A stretch of 6,564 bases of DNA from an uncultured Erysipelotrichaceae bacterium. Its GTDB lineage: Bacteria; Bacillota_I; Bacilli_A; Erysipelotrichales; Erysipelotrichaceae. Shown here piece after piece: positions 1-5,365 of this stretch. A program made the position numbers and the translations under genes. Below the pieces are notes generated by a model. The model saw nothing but the letters and a program-made list of their open reading frames with translations, had not been told where the DNA came from and made no database searches. Where the stretch lies: contig CAJUGR010000101.1 of assembly GCA_910586285.1 (NCBI GenBank), positions 1-6,564 on the forward strand, in the 5' to 3' direction. Positions within the stretch are counted from its first letter, which is position 1; every line of letters begins with the position of its first letter.

Positions 1-499
1 CGGCACATTGCGCACTAGGATAGCGCTGCTTGAGTTCCATAATCTGTTTGGGTTCACTGATAAACTGATCTCCGCTGAGCATTAAACCGCAATGAAAGCG
101 CTCATTGGCTTCTATACAAACACTTTTACATAATGCGATGAAGTGCTGATCTGCCTGAAAACGCAGACCGATGCCTTCCTCACCATCAATGGCACTAGTA
201 TCATAATCGTGTTGAATAATCTGTTCGCTGATTACCAAATCCAATACTTGCTGCGATTCCTGTAATCCTCCGGCGGTACCGATATTCCATACCGCATCCA
301 CATCATAGTTTTTTAATAACAGTGTCGTGGCGAGGGCCGCATGTCCCTTCCCCACACCGCTGAGCATTAATACACAAGGAGTTTGGGCAATGATGCCCTC
401 CCAAAAGCATATATTGTCACGTTTTTGTTCACGCACTTCTGTCATTTCTTCTCGCAGTGCATCCACTTCCGCCTGCATCGCCGCAATGATTCCGATCAT
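1..499 (-). CDS. mtnN: 5'-methylthioadenosine/S-adenosylhomocysteine nucleosidase, C-terminus cut by window edge
   Basis: This enzyme hydrolyses methylthioadenosine and S-adenosylhomocysteine to adenine plus the thio-sugar, in the cytoplasm. The frame is open from the ATG at 499 to base 2 with no stop, giving 166 of the roughly 230 residues usual for the family. The N-terminus MIGIIAAMQAEVDALREE matches the family start, including the conserved Glu (E11, equivalent to catalytic E12 of the E. coli enzyme). It is followed by LMLSGVGKGHAA, NIGTAGGL, an HDYD segment and LMLSGDQF, all typical of Pfs/MtnN. The window ends just before the expected MExxA purine-binding motif and the catalytic Asp, so these cannot be checked. 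A good SD (AAGGAG, inside the end of the methyltransferase gene) precedes the start, and only one base separates it from the upstream stop. Last visible gene of the operon. Family assignment is firm. Confidence 0.93.
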   Translation of the reverse strand, partial: MIGIIAAMQAEVDALREEMTEVREQKRDNICFWEGIIAQTPCVLMLSGVGKGHAALATTLLLKNYDVDAVWNIGTAGGLQESQQVLDLVISEQIIQHDYDTSAIDGEEGIGLRFQADQHFIALCKSVCIEANERFHCGLMLSGDQFISEPKQIMELKQRYPSAQCA

Positions 500-500
500 A

Positions 501-1214
501 TTACTGCTCCTTTTCTTGCTTGACAGCGACATAAAAATATTTCTCGCCGCTGTGAATTCCCTTTTGTGTAAAATCCGTATATACACTTACCTGAAAGCCA
601 AGCTGTTCCAATTCCGATTGAATCCACTTCGGATCATATACCCGTTGAATGTGCTGTTCTAAAGTGACCCGTGCATCAGCATCATAAAAGGCAAAGTTAT
701 GATAAATACGATCCTCTTGCGTTTGAATCGTCCATTCATAAGGAGTACCGTGAACCATTCCCGCCTCACAATATTCTTCCTCAAATTCGCTGAGTCGATC
801 TTGGCTATGCATATCAAACAACAACACACCCGATGCATGTAAATGCGTATATGCCTGGACAAAAAAAGTGTGTACATCCGCTTTGTTTAACAGGTAATTT
901 AAACTGTCACAAAAGCAAAGAATTCCATCAAAAAGCGGCCATGATGAAAGATCGCGCATATCGCCATGACGCCATGTGATATGCTCACTGCCTGCTTTAT
1001 CCTGTGCCCGCCTTAACATATTGCGACTGAGATCCAATGCGCTGACATCGTATCCCGCCACAGCCAATGCCAAGGTGATCTCACCGCTGCCGCATGCGAC
1101 TTCCAATAGCTTTTTCCCTTTATGATGCGCGTTGACAAAGTCCACCCATCGCTTCGTTGCTTCACCGTCTTTGACCAACGCATCATAAAAAGCGGCCAAT
1201 GCTTCATACATCAT
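501..1214 (-). CDS. yqeM: YqeM-like class I SAM-dependent methyltransferase
   Basis: A 237-aa class I (Rossmann-fold) methyltransferase. Motif I is LLEVACGSGEITLALA (about 36-51), an acidic residue closing strand 2 is D61 in LDLSRNMLRRAQ, GDMRDL (84-89) follows strand 3, and motif IV-like FDGILCFCDSLNYL is at about 95-108. The start MMYEALAAFYDALV resembles B. subtilis YqeM as I remember it, and the position directly after rsfS is the same as in B. subtilis. The methyl acceptor of YqeM is not established to my knowledge, so I give no substrate. The start overlaps the rsfS stop as ATGA (1211-1214) with only a weak SD, so translation is probably coupled. A second ATG follows immediately at 1211 and could be the true start. 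The next gene encodes the enzyme that removes SAH, the by-product of this reaction. Confidence 0.88.
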   Translation of the reverse strand: MMYEALAAFYDALVKDGEATKRWVDFVNAHHKGKKLLEVACGSGEITLALAVAGYDVSALDLSRNMLRRAQDKAGSEHITWRHGDMRDLSSWPLFDGILCFCDSLNYLLNKADVHTFFVQAYTHLHASGVLLFDMHSQDRLSEFEEEYCEAGMVHGTPYEWTIQTQEDRIYHNFAFYDADARVTLEQHIQRVYDPKWIQSELEQLGFQVSVYTDFTQKGIHSGEKYFYVAVKQEKEQ

Positions 1215-1549
1215 AGAACTACATCCACACTCGGCAAATCACCGTATAATTGTTCCAGACGGTAGACTTCACGTGCTTCACTTAAAAAGATATGTACGAT
1301 AATTGTATCCAAATCAACCAAAATCCAAGAACTGTTTTGATCTCCTTCCATGCGCAGAACCGTAATGCCAGCTTCTTTTGCCTGTTCTTTCACATGATTA
1401 GCCAAGGCATATACTTGACGATAATTATTGGCCTCGGCAATAACGGTATAATCAATAAACGGATTTAATTGTGAAAACGCATAAGCGACCACATTCTTTC
1501 CCTTTTTCTCATCGATGGCCTTAATAACCACTGCTAATTTATGATCCAT
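1211..1549 (-). CDS. rsfS: Ribosomal silencing factor RsfS (YqeL/DUF143)
   Basis: RsfS binds ribosomal protein uL14 on the 50S subunit and blocks subunit joining, lowering translation when nutrients run out. At 112 aa it has the normal length. The family core is clear: FIDYTVIAEANNYRQVYALANHV (31-53, split here as IDYTVIAEA and RQVYALA) and then WILVDLDTIIVHIF (75-88) followed by REVYRLEQLYGDLP (93-106). Two deviations are visible: the usual D-x-G-D before VVHxF reads DLDT here, and the LW after LE is LY. The SD AAGGAG is formed by the last codons of nadD-yqeK, whose TAG stop lies 10 bp upstream. It is 13 nt from the ATG, a little far, with a second AGGA closer. Position between yqeK and yqeM matches the B. 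subtilis order. Confidence 0.95.
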   Translation of the reverse strand: MDHKLAVVIKAIDEKKGKNVVAYAFSQLNPFIDYTVIAEANNYRQVYALANHVKEQAKEAGITVLRMEGDQNSSWILVDLDTIIVHIFLSEAREVYRLEQLYGDLPSVDVVL

Positions 1550-1559
1550 GAATTTGTTC

Positions 1560-2576
1560 CTACTCCTTTTTGATATATTCCGATTGTTGTTCTTTTACTT
1601 TTTGATATCCCGCCGCCAAATCACGCTGACACAGGGCGATGGTTTGAGAACTGTCATAGCCGCGCGAAGGATCAAGCTTATCCGCAACATAGACAATCCT
1701 TGCCAACGGGGATTGATTTGCCCCTGTCACATGATAATAAATGGCTTGAAAAATATCGCGGTCATGAATGCCGAATGCTTGGGCAACATAATAAGCACCG
1801 CCGTAGCCATGCCAGATCGCTGCCGGCTCTTTTAAGCGCTGCGGGTCCAATGCGTTCAAATAGCTGTGCAGTCGCTCGCGGCTCCACTCCTTACAAATAT
1901 CATGAAGCATCCCCGCAACATAGGCCTTTTGTAGATCTGCACCATGAGCTTGAGCCAACGTGACACACAATGCCGCCACACTTTTACAGTGCTGAAAGCG
2001 ACGATCACCAAGCTGTCCTTGCGCAAAGCTTTCCACATATAAATATTGCTCGCTCATAATCCTTCGTACCGCTTTGGGCACCATCCACAATCCATGTCCG
2101 TAACGAATATCACTGCTGGAAATATTCCACAGTTTCATCGCCATCGCCTGATGGGGATAGGCACAGGTAATCGTTTCTTCATCCCGGGGAAATACATAAA
2201 ATACGATGGCTTTCGACACCTCGTCAATGTCCTTCCAGCGATCCAACTGTCGCGCCTGATCATTGCCGATCAGCCAAACAAAATCATGCTGCGGCCAACG
2301 GCGTTTACATTCGCGAACCGTGTCAACCGTATATGATTTCCCGGCGCGTTCGCCTTCCAACGTACACACCCGCATATGGCGCTCATGGCGTATCGCTGCT
2401 TGAATCATTTCCGCCCGCGTGGCAAACGGAGTCAATGGGCGATCCTTTAACGGGGTGGATTGTGTAACCATGAACCATACCTCTTGAACCAGATGATGAC
2501 GCAATACATGATGTGCCATTGCCATATGGCCTAGATGAATCGGATCAAAGCTTCCGCCTAAAATCGCAATTTTCAT
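1560..2576 (-). CDS. nadD-yqeK: Fused nicotinate-nucleotide adenylyltransferase (NadD) and YqeK-type HD-domain Ap4A hydrolase
   Basis: One 338-aa protein carries two enzymes that are separate genes in B. subtilis. Residues 1 to about 180 are NadD, which makes deamido-NAD from nicotinate mononucleotide and ATP. The visible motifs are GGSFDPIHLGH (7-17, with the HxGH pair H14/H17), SYTVDTVRE (81-89), FVWLIGNDQARQLDRW (99-114) and ISSSDIR (152-158, usually ISSTxIR), ending in the typical SEQYLY. Residues from about 185 are YqeK, an HD-domain protein family shown to cleave diadenosine tetraphosphate symmetrically to ADP. Candidate metal ligands are H196, H225-D226 (MLHDICK), H256, H282 and D299 (VADKLDPSR). 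The YqeK C-terminus is somewhat shorter than in B. subtilis. Almost no linker separates the halves. The start is supported by GGAG 9 nt upstream and a 1-bp gap after yhbY. Both domains appear catalytically complete. Confidence 0.95.
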   Translation of the reverse strand: MKIAILGGSFDPIHLGHMAMAHHVLRHHLVQEVWFMVTQSTPLKDRPLTPFATRAEMIQAAIRHERHMRVCTLEGERAGKSYTVDTVRECKRRWPQHDFVWLIGNDQARQLDRWKDIDEVSKAIVFYVFPRDEETITCAYPHQAMAMKLWNISSSDIRYGHGLWMVPKAVRRIMSEQYLYVESFAQGQLGDRRFQHCKSVAALCVTLAQAHGADLQKAYVAGMLHDICKEWSRERLHSYLNALDPQRLKEPAAIWHGYGGAYYVAQAFGIHDRDIFQAIYYHVTGANQSPLARIVYVADKLDPSRGYDSSQTIALCQRDLAAGYQKVKEQQSEYIKKE

Positions 2577-2577
2577 G

Positions 2578-2862
2578 TTACAACTCCATCAGATTTCGCT
2601 TACTGCGGCGATATAACACAATCGTTCGCCCAATTTGCTGCACTACCTGCGAATGGGTCGCACTGCTTAAATCCAAAGCAGCCTCCCGCAATGTCAGTGA
2701 ACAAGTTTTTAATAAACTGATCTTTACCAGTTCGTGAGCAGTTAAGGAATCGGAAATCGTTTTAATTGTGCTTTCTTTAATATTATCCTTGCCGATTTGA
2801 AACAGCGCCTTGCGCGTTTGTGCGACTGCACGCAGTTTCCGTTTTTCTTGAGCGCTTAACAT
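2578..2862 (-). CDS. yhbY: CRM-domain ribosome assembly RNA-binding protein YhbY (YqeI)
   Basis: A 94-aa protein filling a single CRM domain, an RNA-binding fold associated with pre-50S particles. Family features are LSAQEKRKLRAVAQ at the start, FQIGKDNI (21-28), the SLTAHELVKISLL segment (39-51) and the C-terminal SQVVQQIGRTIVLYRRSK (71-88). The CRM domain normally shows a GxxG loop (GKGG or GKDG). Here it reads GKDN, so the second glycine is replaced by asparagine. The start codon shares one base with the yqeH stop (TAATG), and the SD is modest (AAAGG about 10 nt upstream), pointing to coupled translation. In B. subtilis aroE lies between yqeH and this gene; here it does not. Family assignment is firm, the exact RNA target is not known from sequence. 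Confidence 0.93.
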   Translation of the reverse strand: MLSAQEKRKLRAVAQTRKALFQIGKDNIKESTIKTISDSLTAHELVKISLLKTCSLTLREAALDLSSATHSQVVQQIGRTIVLYRRSKRNLMEL

Positions 2863-3941
2863 TATATCATCGCCTTTCTGAAGGTTACTCCCACTCCTTG
2901 GGGAACGTAAACATGAATGACTTTCACATCACCGCTGATACAAAACCACCCCAAGCCGTGAATCACCACATCCAATTTATCACCGCAGCCTAAATGAGTA
3001 TATTTGCGCATTGTCTGTTTGTTTTTGGTCAAAGTGGGACTTAACAATTCACCCCAATGATTATCCCATAAGGCATCTGCTTTTTCCAATTTGCCCCGGT
3101 GTAAGTTTAACGTTGCGGCAAAGTAATTGACACAACTGACTTTCTTACCGCCGATCAAATCCAGCCGTACTAGGCCACCAACGGCCAATGACTGATCCTC
3201 ATACAGCTGATAGTTGCGTGCTTTTAAACGCTGCATGGGAATCAACTGTTTTAAACCGGAATCATCCGCCAGTGTCAGACAACTGTCATCACGGGTCAAC
3301 CCCGGCGTATCATAAAGAGTATAATCGCCCATGTCCGTTTTTACCGACTCCAAGGTGGTTCCCGGATAACGTGAGGTTGTCAATTCATCACGTTCCAACA
3401 GTGCATTTAACAGCGTACTTTTACCGGCGTTGGCCATTCCCATCACAACCACATCGCGCTGATCACGATAAAGAGATATGGCCTTGCGAACCTCGTCAAG
3501 AGAACCATTATGCTCGTTATGGGCATTGTTCACCAGATCGCCGCAAATCACCAAACCGTCAATAGGAATACCCAATTCATGACAGCGTTCAAAAATAAAG
3601 CGTGATAACTTCTCATTGCTTAATGTGTCCGGCAATAGATCGCGCTTCGTCCCTACCATGATTAGTGGTTTCCCACTTAAATGGCGATGTAGACCGTGAA
3701 TCATATTCGCTTCAAAATCAAATAAATCCACCACCCATAAAACCATCGCATCCAGTTCTGCGATTTGCCGTAACACCAGATTGGGATCAATCCCCGTTTT
3801 CATCGAAATTGTCACATCATCATAATGGCGAATGCGAAAACAGCGCTGACAATAATCAGCGTCTTCTTTGGGGGTATACCCAATTTTCCCCTTATCAGTA
3901 TACTGCAGCGTCACACCGCAGCCTTTGCATCGTTTACTCAT
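2862..3941 (-). CDS. yqeH: Circularly permuted GTPase YqeH, 30S ribosome assembly
   Basis: YqeH is a GTPase needed for 30S subunit assembly. This 359-aa protein begins with a zinc knuckle: C5xxC8 (CKGC) and C31xxC34 (CQRC). The G motifs then come in the permuted order G4-G5-G1-G2-G3 that defines the family. G4 is at 98-101 as TKRD in VGTKRDLLP (usually NKxD), G1 is GMANAGKS (168-175), G2 is PGTT (193-196) and G3 is DTPG (211-214). The usual SA of G5 is not recognisable; the expected place reads VICGDLVN (131-138). A C-terminal treble-clef-like RNA-binding region follows, with GLGWFCISGD (329-338). The start overlaps the end of yqeG by 8 bp and has a strong SD (AAAGGAG) inside that gene. Length and domain order are normal. 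Confidence 0.96.
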   Translation of the reverse strand: MSKRCKGCGVTLQYTDKGKIGYTPKEDADYCQRCFRIRHYDDVTISMKTGIDPNLVLRQIAELDAMVLWVVDLFDFEANMIHGLHRHLSGKPLIMVGTKRDLLPDTLSNEKLSRFIFERCHELGIPIDGLVICGDLVNNAHNEHNGSLDEVRKAISLYRDQRDVVVMGMANAGKSTLLNALLERDELTTSRYPGTTLESVKTDMGDYTLYDTPGLTRDDSCLTLADDSGLKQLIPMQRLKARNYQLYEDQSLAVGGLVRLDLIGGKKVSCVNYFAATLNLHRGKLEKADALWDNHWGELLSPTLTKNKQTMRKYTHLGCGDKLDVVIHGLGWFCISGDVKVIHVYVPQGVGVTFRKAMI

Positions 3942-4458
3942 TAAATTCTCCTTTACGCAGTTTTCCCTGTGCCTTCAGCACGGCAAACACGATATTTTCA
4001 AAAAAACGATTGATTTTGGTACAGCGCAAATCACGCTGGGCAACCGGCTGTGTCAATATCGTATAACATCCGATGCGATTAGCTCCCAGCATATCCGTTA
4101 ATAACTGATCTCCCAATACCGCAATCTCACGAGGCAAACAATTCATATCGTTCATCATTTTCACATATGTCTGCTTTAGCGGTTTGCGCGCAAAGGGATA
4201 CGTTGCCACATCAAGTGAAGCCGCAAACTTGTCCACGCGCTCCTTCACATTATTGGAAACCAAAACCATTCGCAGTCCGCTTTTTTTCACAGACTGCACA
4301 AAAGCAATCACCGCTTCATCAGGTTCTGCCACATCATGTGCCACCAATGTATTATCAATATCGCATACCAATACACGAATTCCCGATTGTACCAATCGCT
4401 CTAAGTCTAAATTGCGATATGATCGGATATACCAGTCTGGGGTGAAAAGCTTACGCAT
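3934..4458 (-). CDS. yqeG: HAD-superfamily IIIA phosphatase YqeG
   Basis: A 174-aa HAD phosphatase of the YqeG family, first gene of the operon. All four catalytic motifs are present: motif I DIDNT (33-37, nucleophile D33 and acid D35), motif II VSNN (S68), motif III lysine in ARKPLKQ (K92), and motif IV GDQLLTD (116-122, D117 and D122). The N-terminus MRKLFTPDWYIRSYRNLD is characteristic of the family. The physiological substrate in bacteria is unknown to me; distant eukaryotic and plant relatives act on phosphatidylglycerophosphate, but the genome context here points to the ribosome-assembly operon rather than lipid synthesis. The start has a strong purine-rich SD (AAGGAGAGG) 8 nt upstream and lies about 25 nt after a plausible transcription start. 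Confidence 0.94.
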   Translation of the reverse strand: MRKLFTPDWYIRSYRNLDLERLVQSGIRVLVCDIDNTLVAHDVAEPDEAVIAFVQSVKKSGLRMVLVSNNVKERVDKFAASLDVATYPFARKPLKQTYVKMMNDMNCLPREIAVLGDQLLTDMLGANRIGCYTILTQPVAQRDLRCTKINRFFENIVFAVLKAQGKLRKGEFNE

Positions 4459-4479
4459 TCAATCCTCTCCTTGCTCCTA
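4459..4479 (-). promoter_or_regulatory. Strong ribosome binding site of yqeG
   Basis: On the minus strand, GGAGCAAGGAGAGG lies immediately before the yqeG ATG. It offers two overlapping anti-SD matches: AAGGAG at usual spacing and GGAG further upstream. This supports the chosen start. Confidence 0.75.
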
Positions 4480-4490
4480 TATACGGTAGT

Positions 4491-4519
4491 ATTTTAACAT
4501 ACTTATTCATGAAAATAAA
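4491..4519 (-). promoter_or_regulatory. Probable sigma-A type extended -10 promoter of the yqeG operon
   Basis: Read on the minus strand, TGTTAAAAT (4499-4491) gives a TGn extension followed by the -10 hexamer TAAAAT. The -35 position 17 bp upstream (TTTATT, 4519-4514) matches TTGACA poorly, as is common for extended -10 promoters. The predicted transcription start is near 4484, leaving a leader of about 25 nt carrying the SD. It lies just downstream of the sigK terminator, as expected for a new transcription unit. Not experimentally supported. Confidence 0.55.
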
Positions 4520-4531
4520 TGCACGGCCCAT

Positions 4532-4567
4532 AAAAAAATCGGGATGACAAGCCATACTTAGTCATCC
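4532..4567 (-). terminator. Rho-independent terminator after sigK
   Basis: On the minus strand a 7-bp stem GGATGAC (4567-4561) pairs with GTCATCC (4548-4542) around a 12-nt loop that can form extra AAG/CTT pairs. It is followed by CGA and seven T (4538-4532). It starts 33 bases after the sigK stop and separates it from the yqeG promoter. A short T-run on the plus strand (from 4568) could make it work in both directions, but no plus-strand gene is seen. Confidence 0.8.
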
Positions 4568-4599
4568 TTTTTCATCATTTCTTTTCCATTTCCTCAACA

Positions 4600-5304
4600 T
4601 TACGGTTTTAATGAAGTATCATGTTTTTTAAATTCTCGATAAATCTTCATAAAGGCACGTTTTTCAATACGCGACACATAGGAGCGTGAAATATGAAGCT
4701 GTTGGGCGATCTCACGTTGTGTGTATTCCTGTTGTCCATACAAGCCGAAACGCTTGGTGATGATTTCCAATTCCCGACCATCCAACACATGAATATACTG
4801 CTTCAAGCGCTGAATGTGATCATTCAGAATCATCGTTTCAATAACGCTTTTATCTTCCGGTGCGGCAATGGCATCGATTAAGGTAATCTCGCTTCCGTCC
4901 TTATCCGTTGCGATCGGATCGTTTAACGATACGTTTTGAAAATAGTTTTTAGAACTGCGCAAATACATTAAAATTTCGTTTTCGATACAACGTGAAGCAT
5001 AGGTTGTTAATTTGTGTCCTTTTTCACTCTTAAAAGAATCAACGGCCTTGATGAGTCCGATCGTACCGATACTGATCAAATCCTCGGTTTGTTCTCGTTT
5101 GATATCATATTTCTTCACGATATGCGCAACCAAACGCAGATTATGTTCGATGAGTTCGGCACGCGCCGCTTCATCCCCCTGGTTCAGCCGTTCGATACAG
5201 CGGGCTTCTTCCTCCTTGGCAAGTGGCTTCGCAAACGAGTTGTTGCGAATATATCCGACATAACATAGCGCATGTGTCAGCAGTTCAAACATCATGGAAA
5301 ACAT
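4600..5304 (-). CDS. sigK: RNA polymerase sporulation sigma factor SigK with short N-terminal pro-sequence
   Basis: Sigma-K directs late mother-cell gene expression in endospore formation (coat, cortex, lysis of the mother cell). The 234-aa sequence closely follows B. subtilis sigma-K as I recall it: YIRNNSFAKPL (18-28), LIEHNLRLVAHIVKKYD (51-67), the region 2 core DLISIGTIGLIKAVDSF (75-91), TYASRCIENEILMYLR (101-116), and a region 4.2 helix-turn-helix TQREIAQQLHISRSYVSRIE (195-214). SigE differs in the region 4.2 and N-terminal sequences. Residues 1-17 (MFSMMFELLTHALCYVG) are hydrophobic and sit where pro-sigma-K has its cleaved leader of about 20 residues. The gene is one uninterrupted frame with no skin-like insertion. 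Start choice: AGGTGA lies 4 nt before the ATG at 5304, while the ATG at 5295 would be 13 nt away. Confidence 0.93.
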   Translation of the reverse strand: MFSMMFELLTHALCYVGYIRNNSFAKPLAKEEEARCIERLNQGDEAARAELIEHNLRLVAHIVKKYDIKREQTEDLISIGTIGLIKAVDSFKSEKGHKLTTYASRCIENEILMYLRSSKNYFQNVSLNDPIATDKDGSEITLIDAIAAPEDKSVIETMILNDHIQRLKQYIHVLDGRELEIITKRFGLYGQQEYTQREIAQQLHISRSYVSRIEKRAFMKIYREFKKHDTSLKP

Positions 5305-5319
5305 CTTATCACCTGCTAG

Positions 5320-5349
5320 TATTCTATGACGTATTGTGCCGATTCATGT
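5320..5349 (-). promoter_or_regulatory. Possible mother-cell (sigma-E/sigma-K) promoter of sigK
   Basis: On the minus strand CATAGAATA (5328-5320) fits the sigma-K -10 consensus CATAnnnTA fully, and CATAGAAT matches the sigma-E -10 CATACAnT at all but one of its specified bases. At a 14-bp spacer the -35 position (5349-5343, ACATGAA) keeps only the CAT core of the sigma-E pattern. In B. subtilis sigK is transcribed by both sigma-E and sigma-K, so such an element is expected. The distance from the -10 to the ATG is only 15 to 16 bases, so the leader would be very short. Confidence 0.45.
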
Positions 5350-5365
5350 CAAATTTTCCCTCACC

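Noticed and set aside
72..370. A 14-bp direct repeat, CCGCTGAGCATTAA, at 72-85 and 357-370.
   Set aside because: Both copies encode the peptide LMLSG in the same frame of mtnN, at places where the family has similar short motifs. It is explained by coding, not by a mobile or regulatory repeat.
327..662. Plus-strand open frames such as 327-662, 2046-2336, 3188-3565 and 3665-4066.
   Set aside because: Each is antisense to a well-supported minus-strand gene, shows no recognisable domain, and gives low-complexity or irregular protein sequence. They are shadows of the real genes.
3844..3861. Perfect 6-bp inverted repeat (CGCTGA / TCAGCG) with a 6-nt loop.
   Set aside because: It lies inside yqeH over the zinc-knuckle codons, has no T-run, and is short enough to arise by chance.
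4542..4567. The hairpin upstream of yqeG as a riboswitch or attenuator for the ribosome operon.
   Set aside because: It lies upstream of the predicted yqeG promoter, is a simple stem with a T-run, and fits a terminator for sigK.
4600..5304. Interruption of sigK by a skin-like prophage element.
   Set aside because: The sigma gene is a single intact frame from leader to region 4.2, with no recombinase gene or junction nearby.
5324..5352. A sigma-A promoter for sigK using TTGACA at 5352-5347.
   Set aside because: The -35 is perfect, but the hexamer at 17 bp is TCATAG, a poor -10, and the better TAGAAT is 20 bp away. The mother-cell type element explains the region better.
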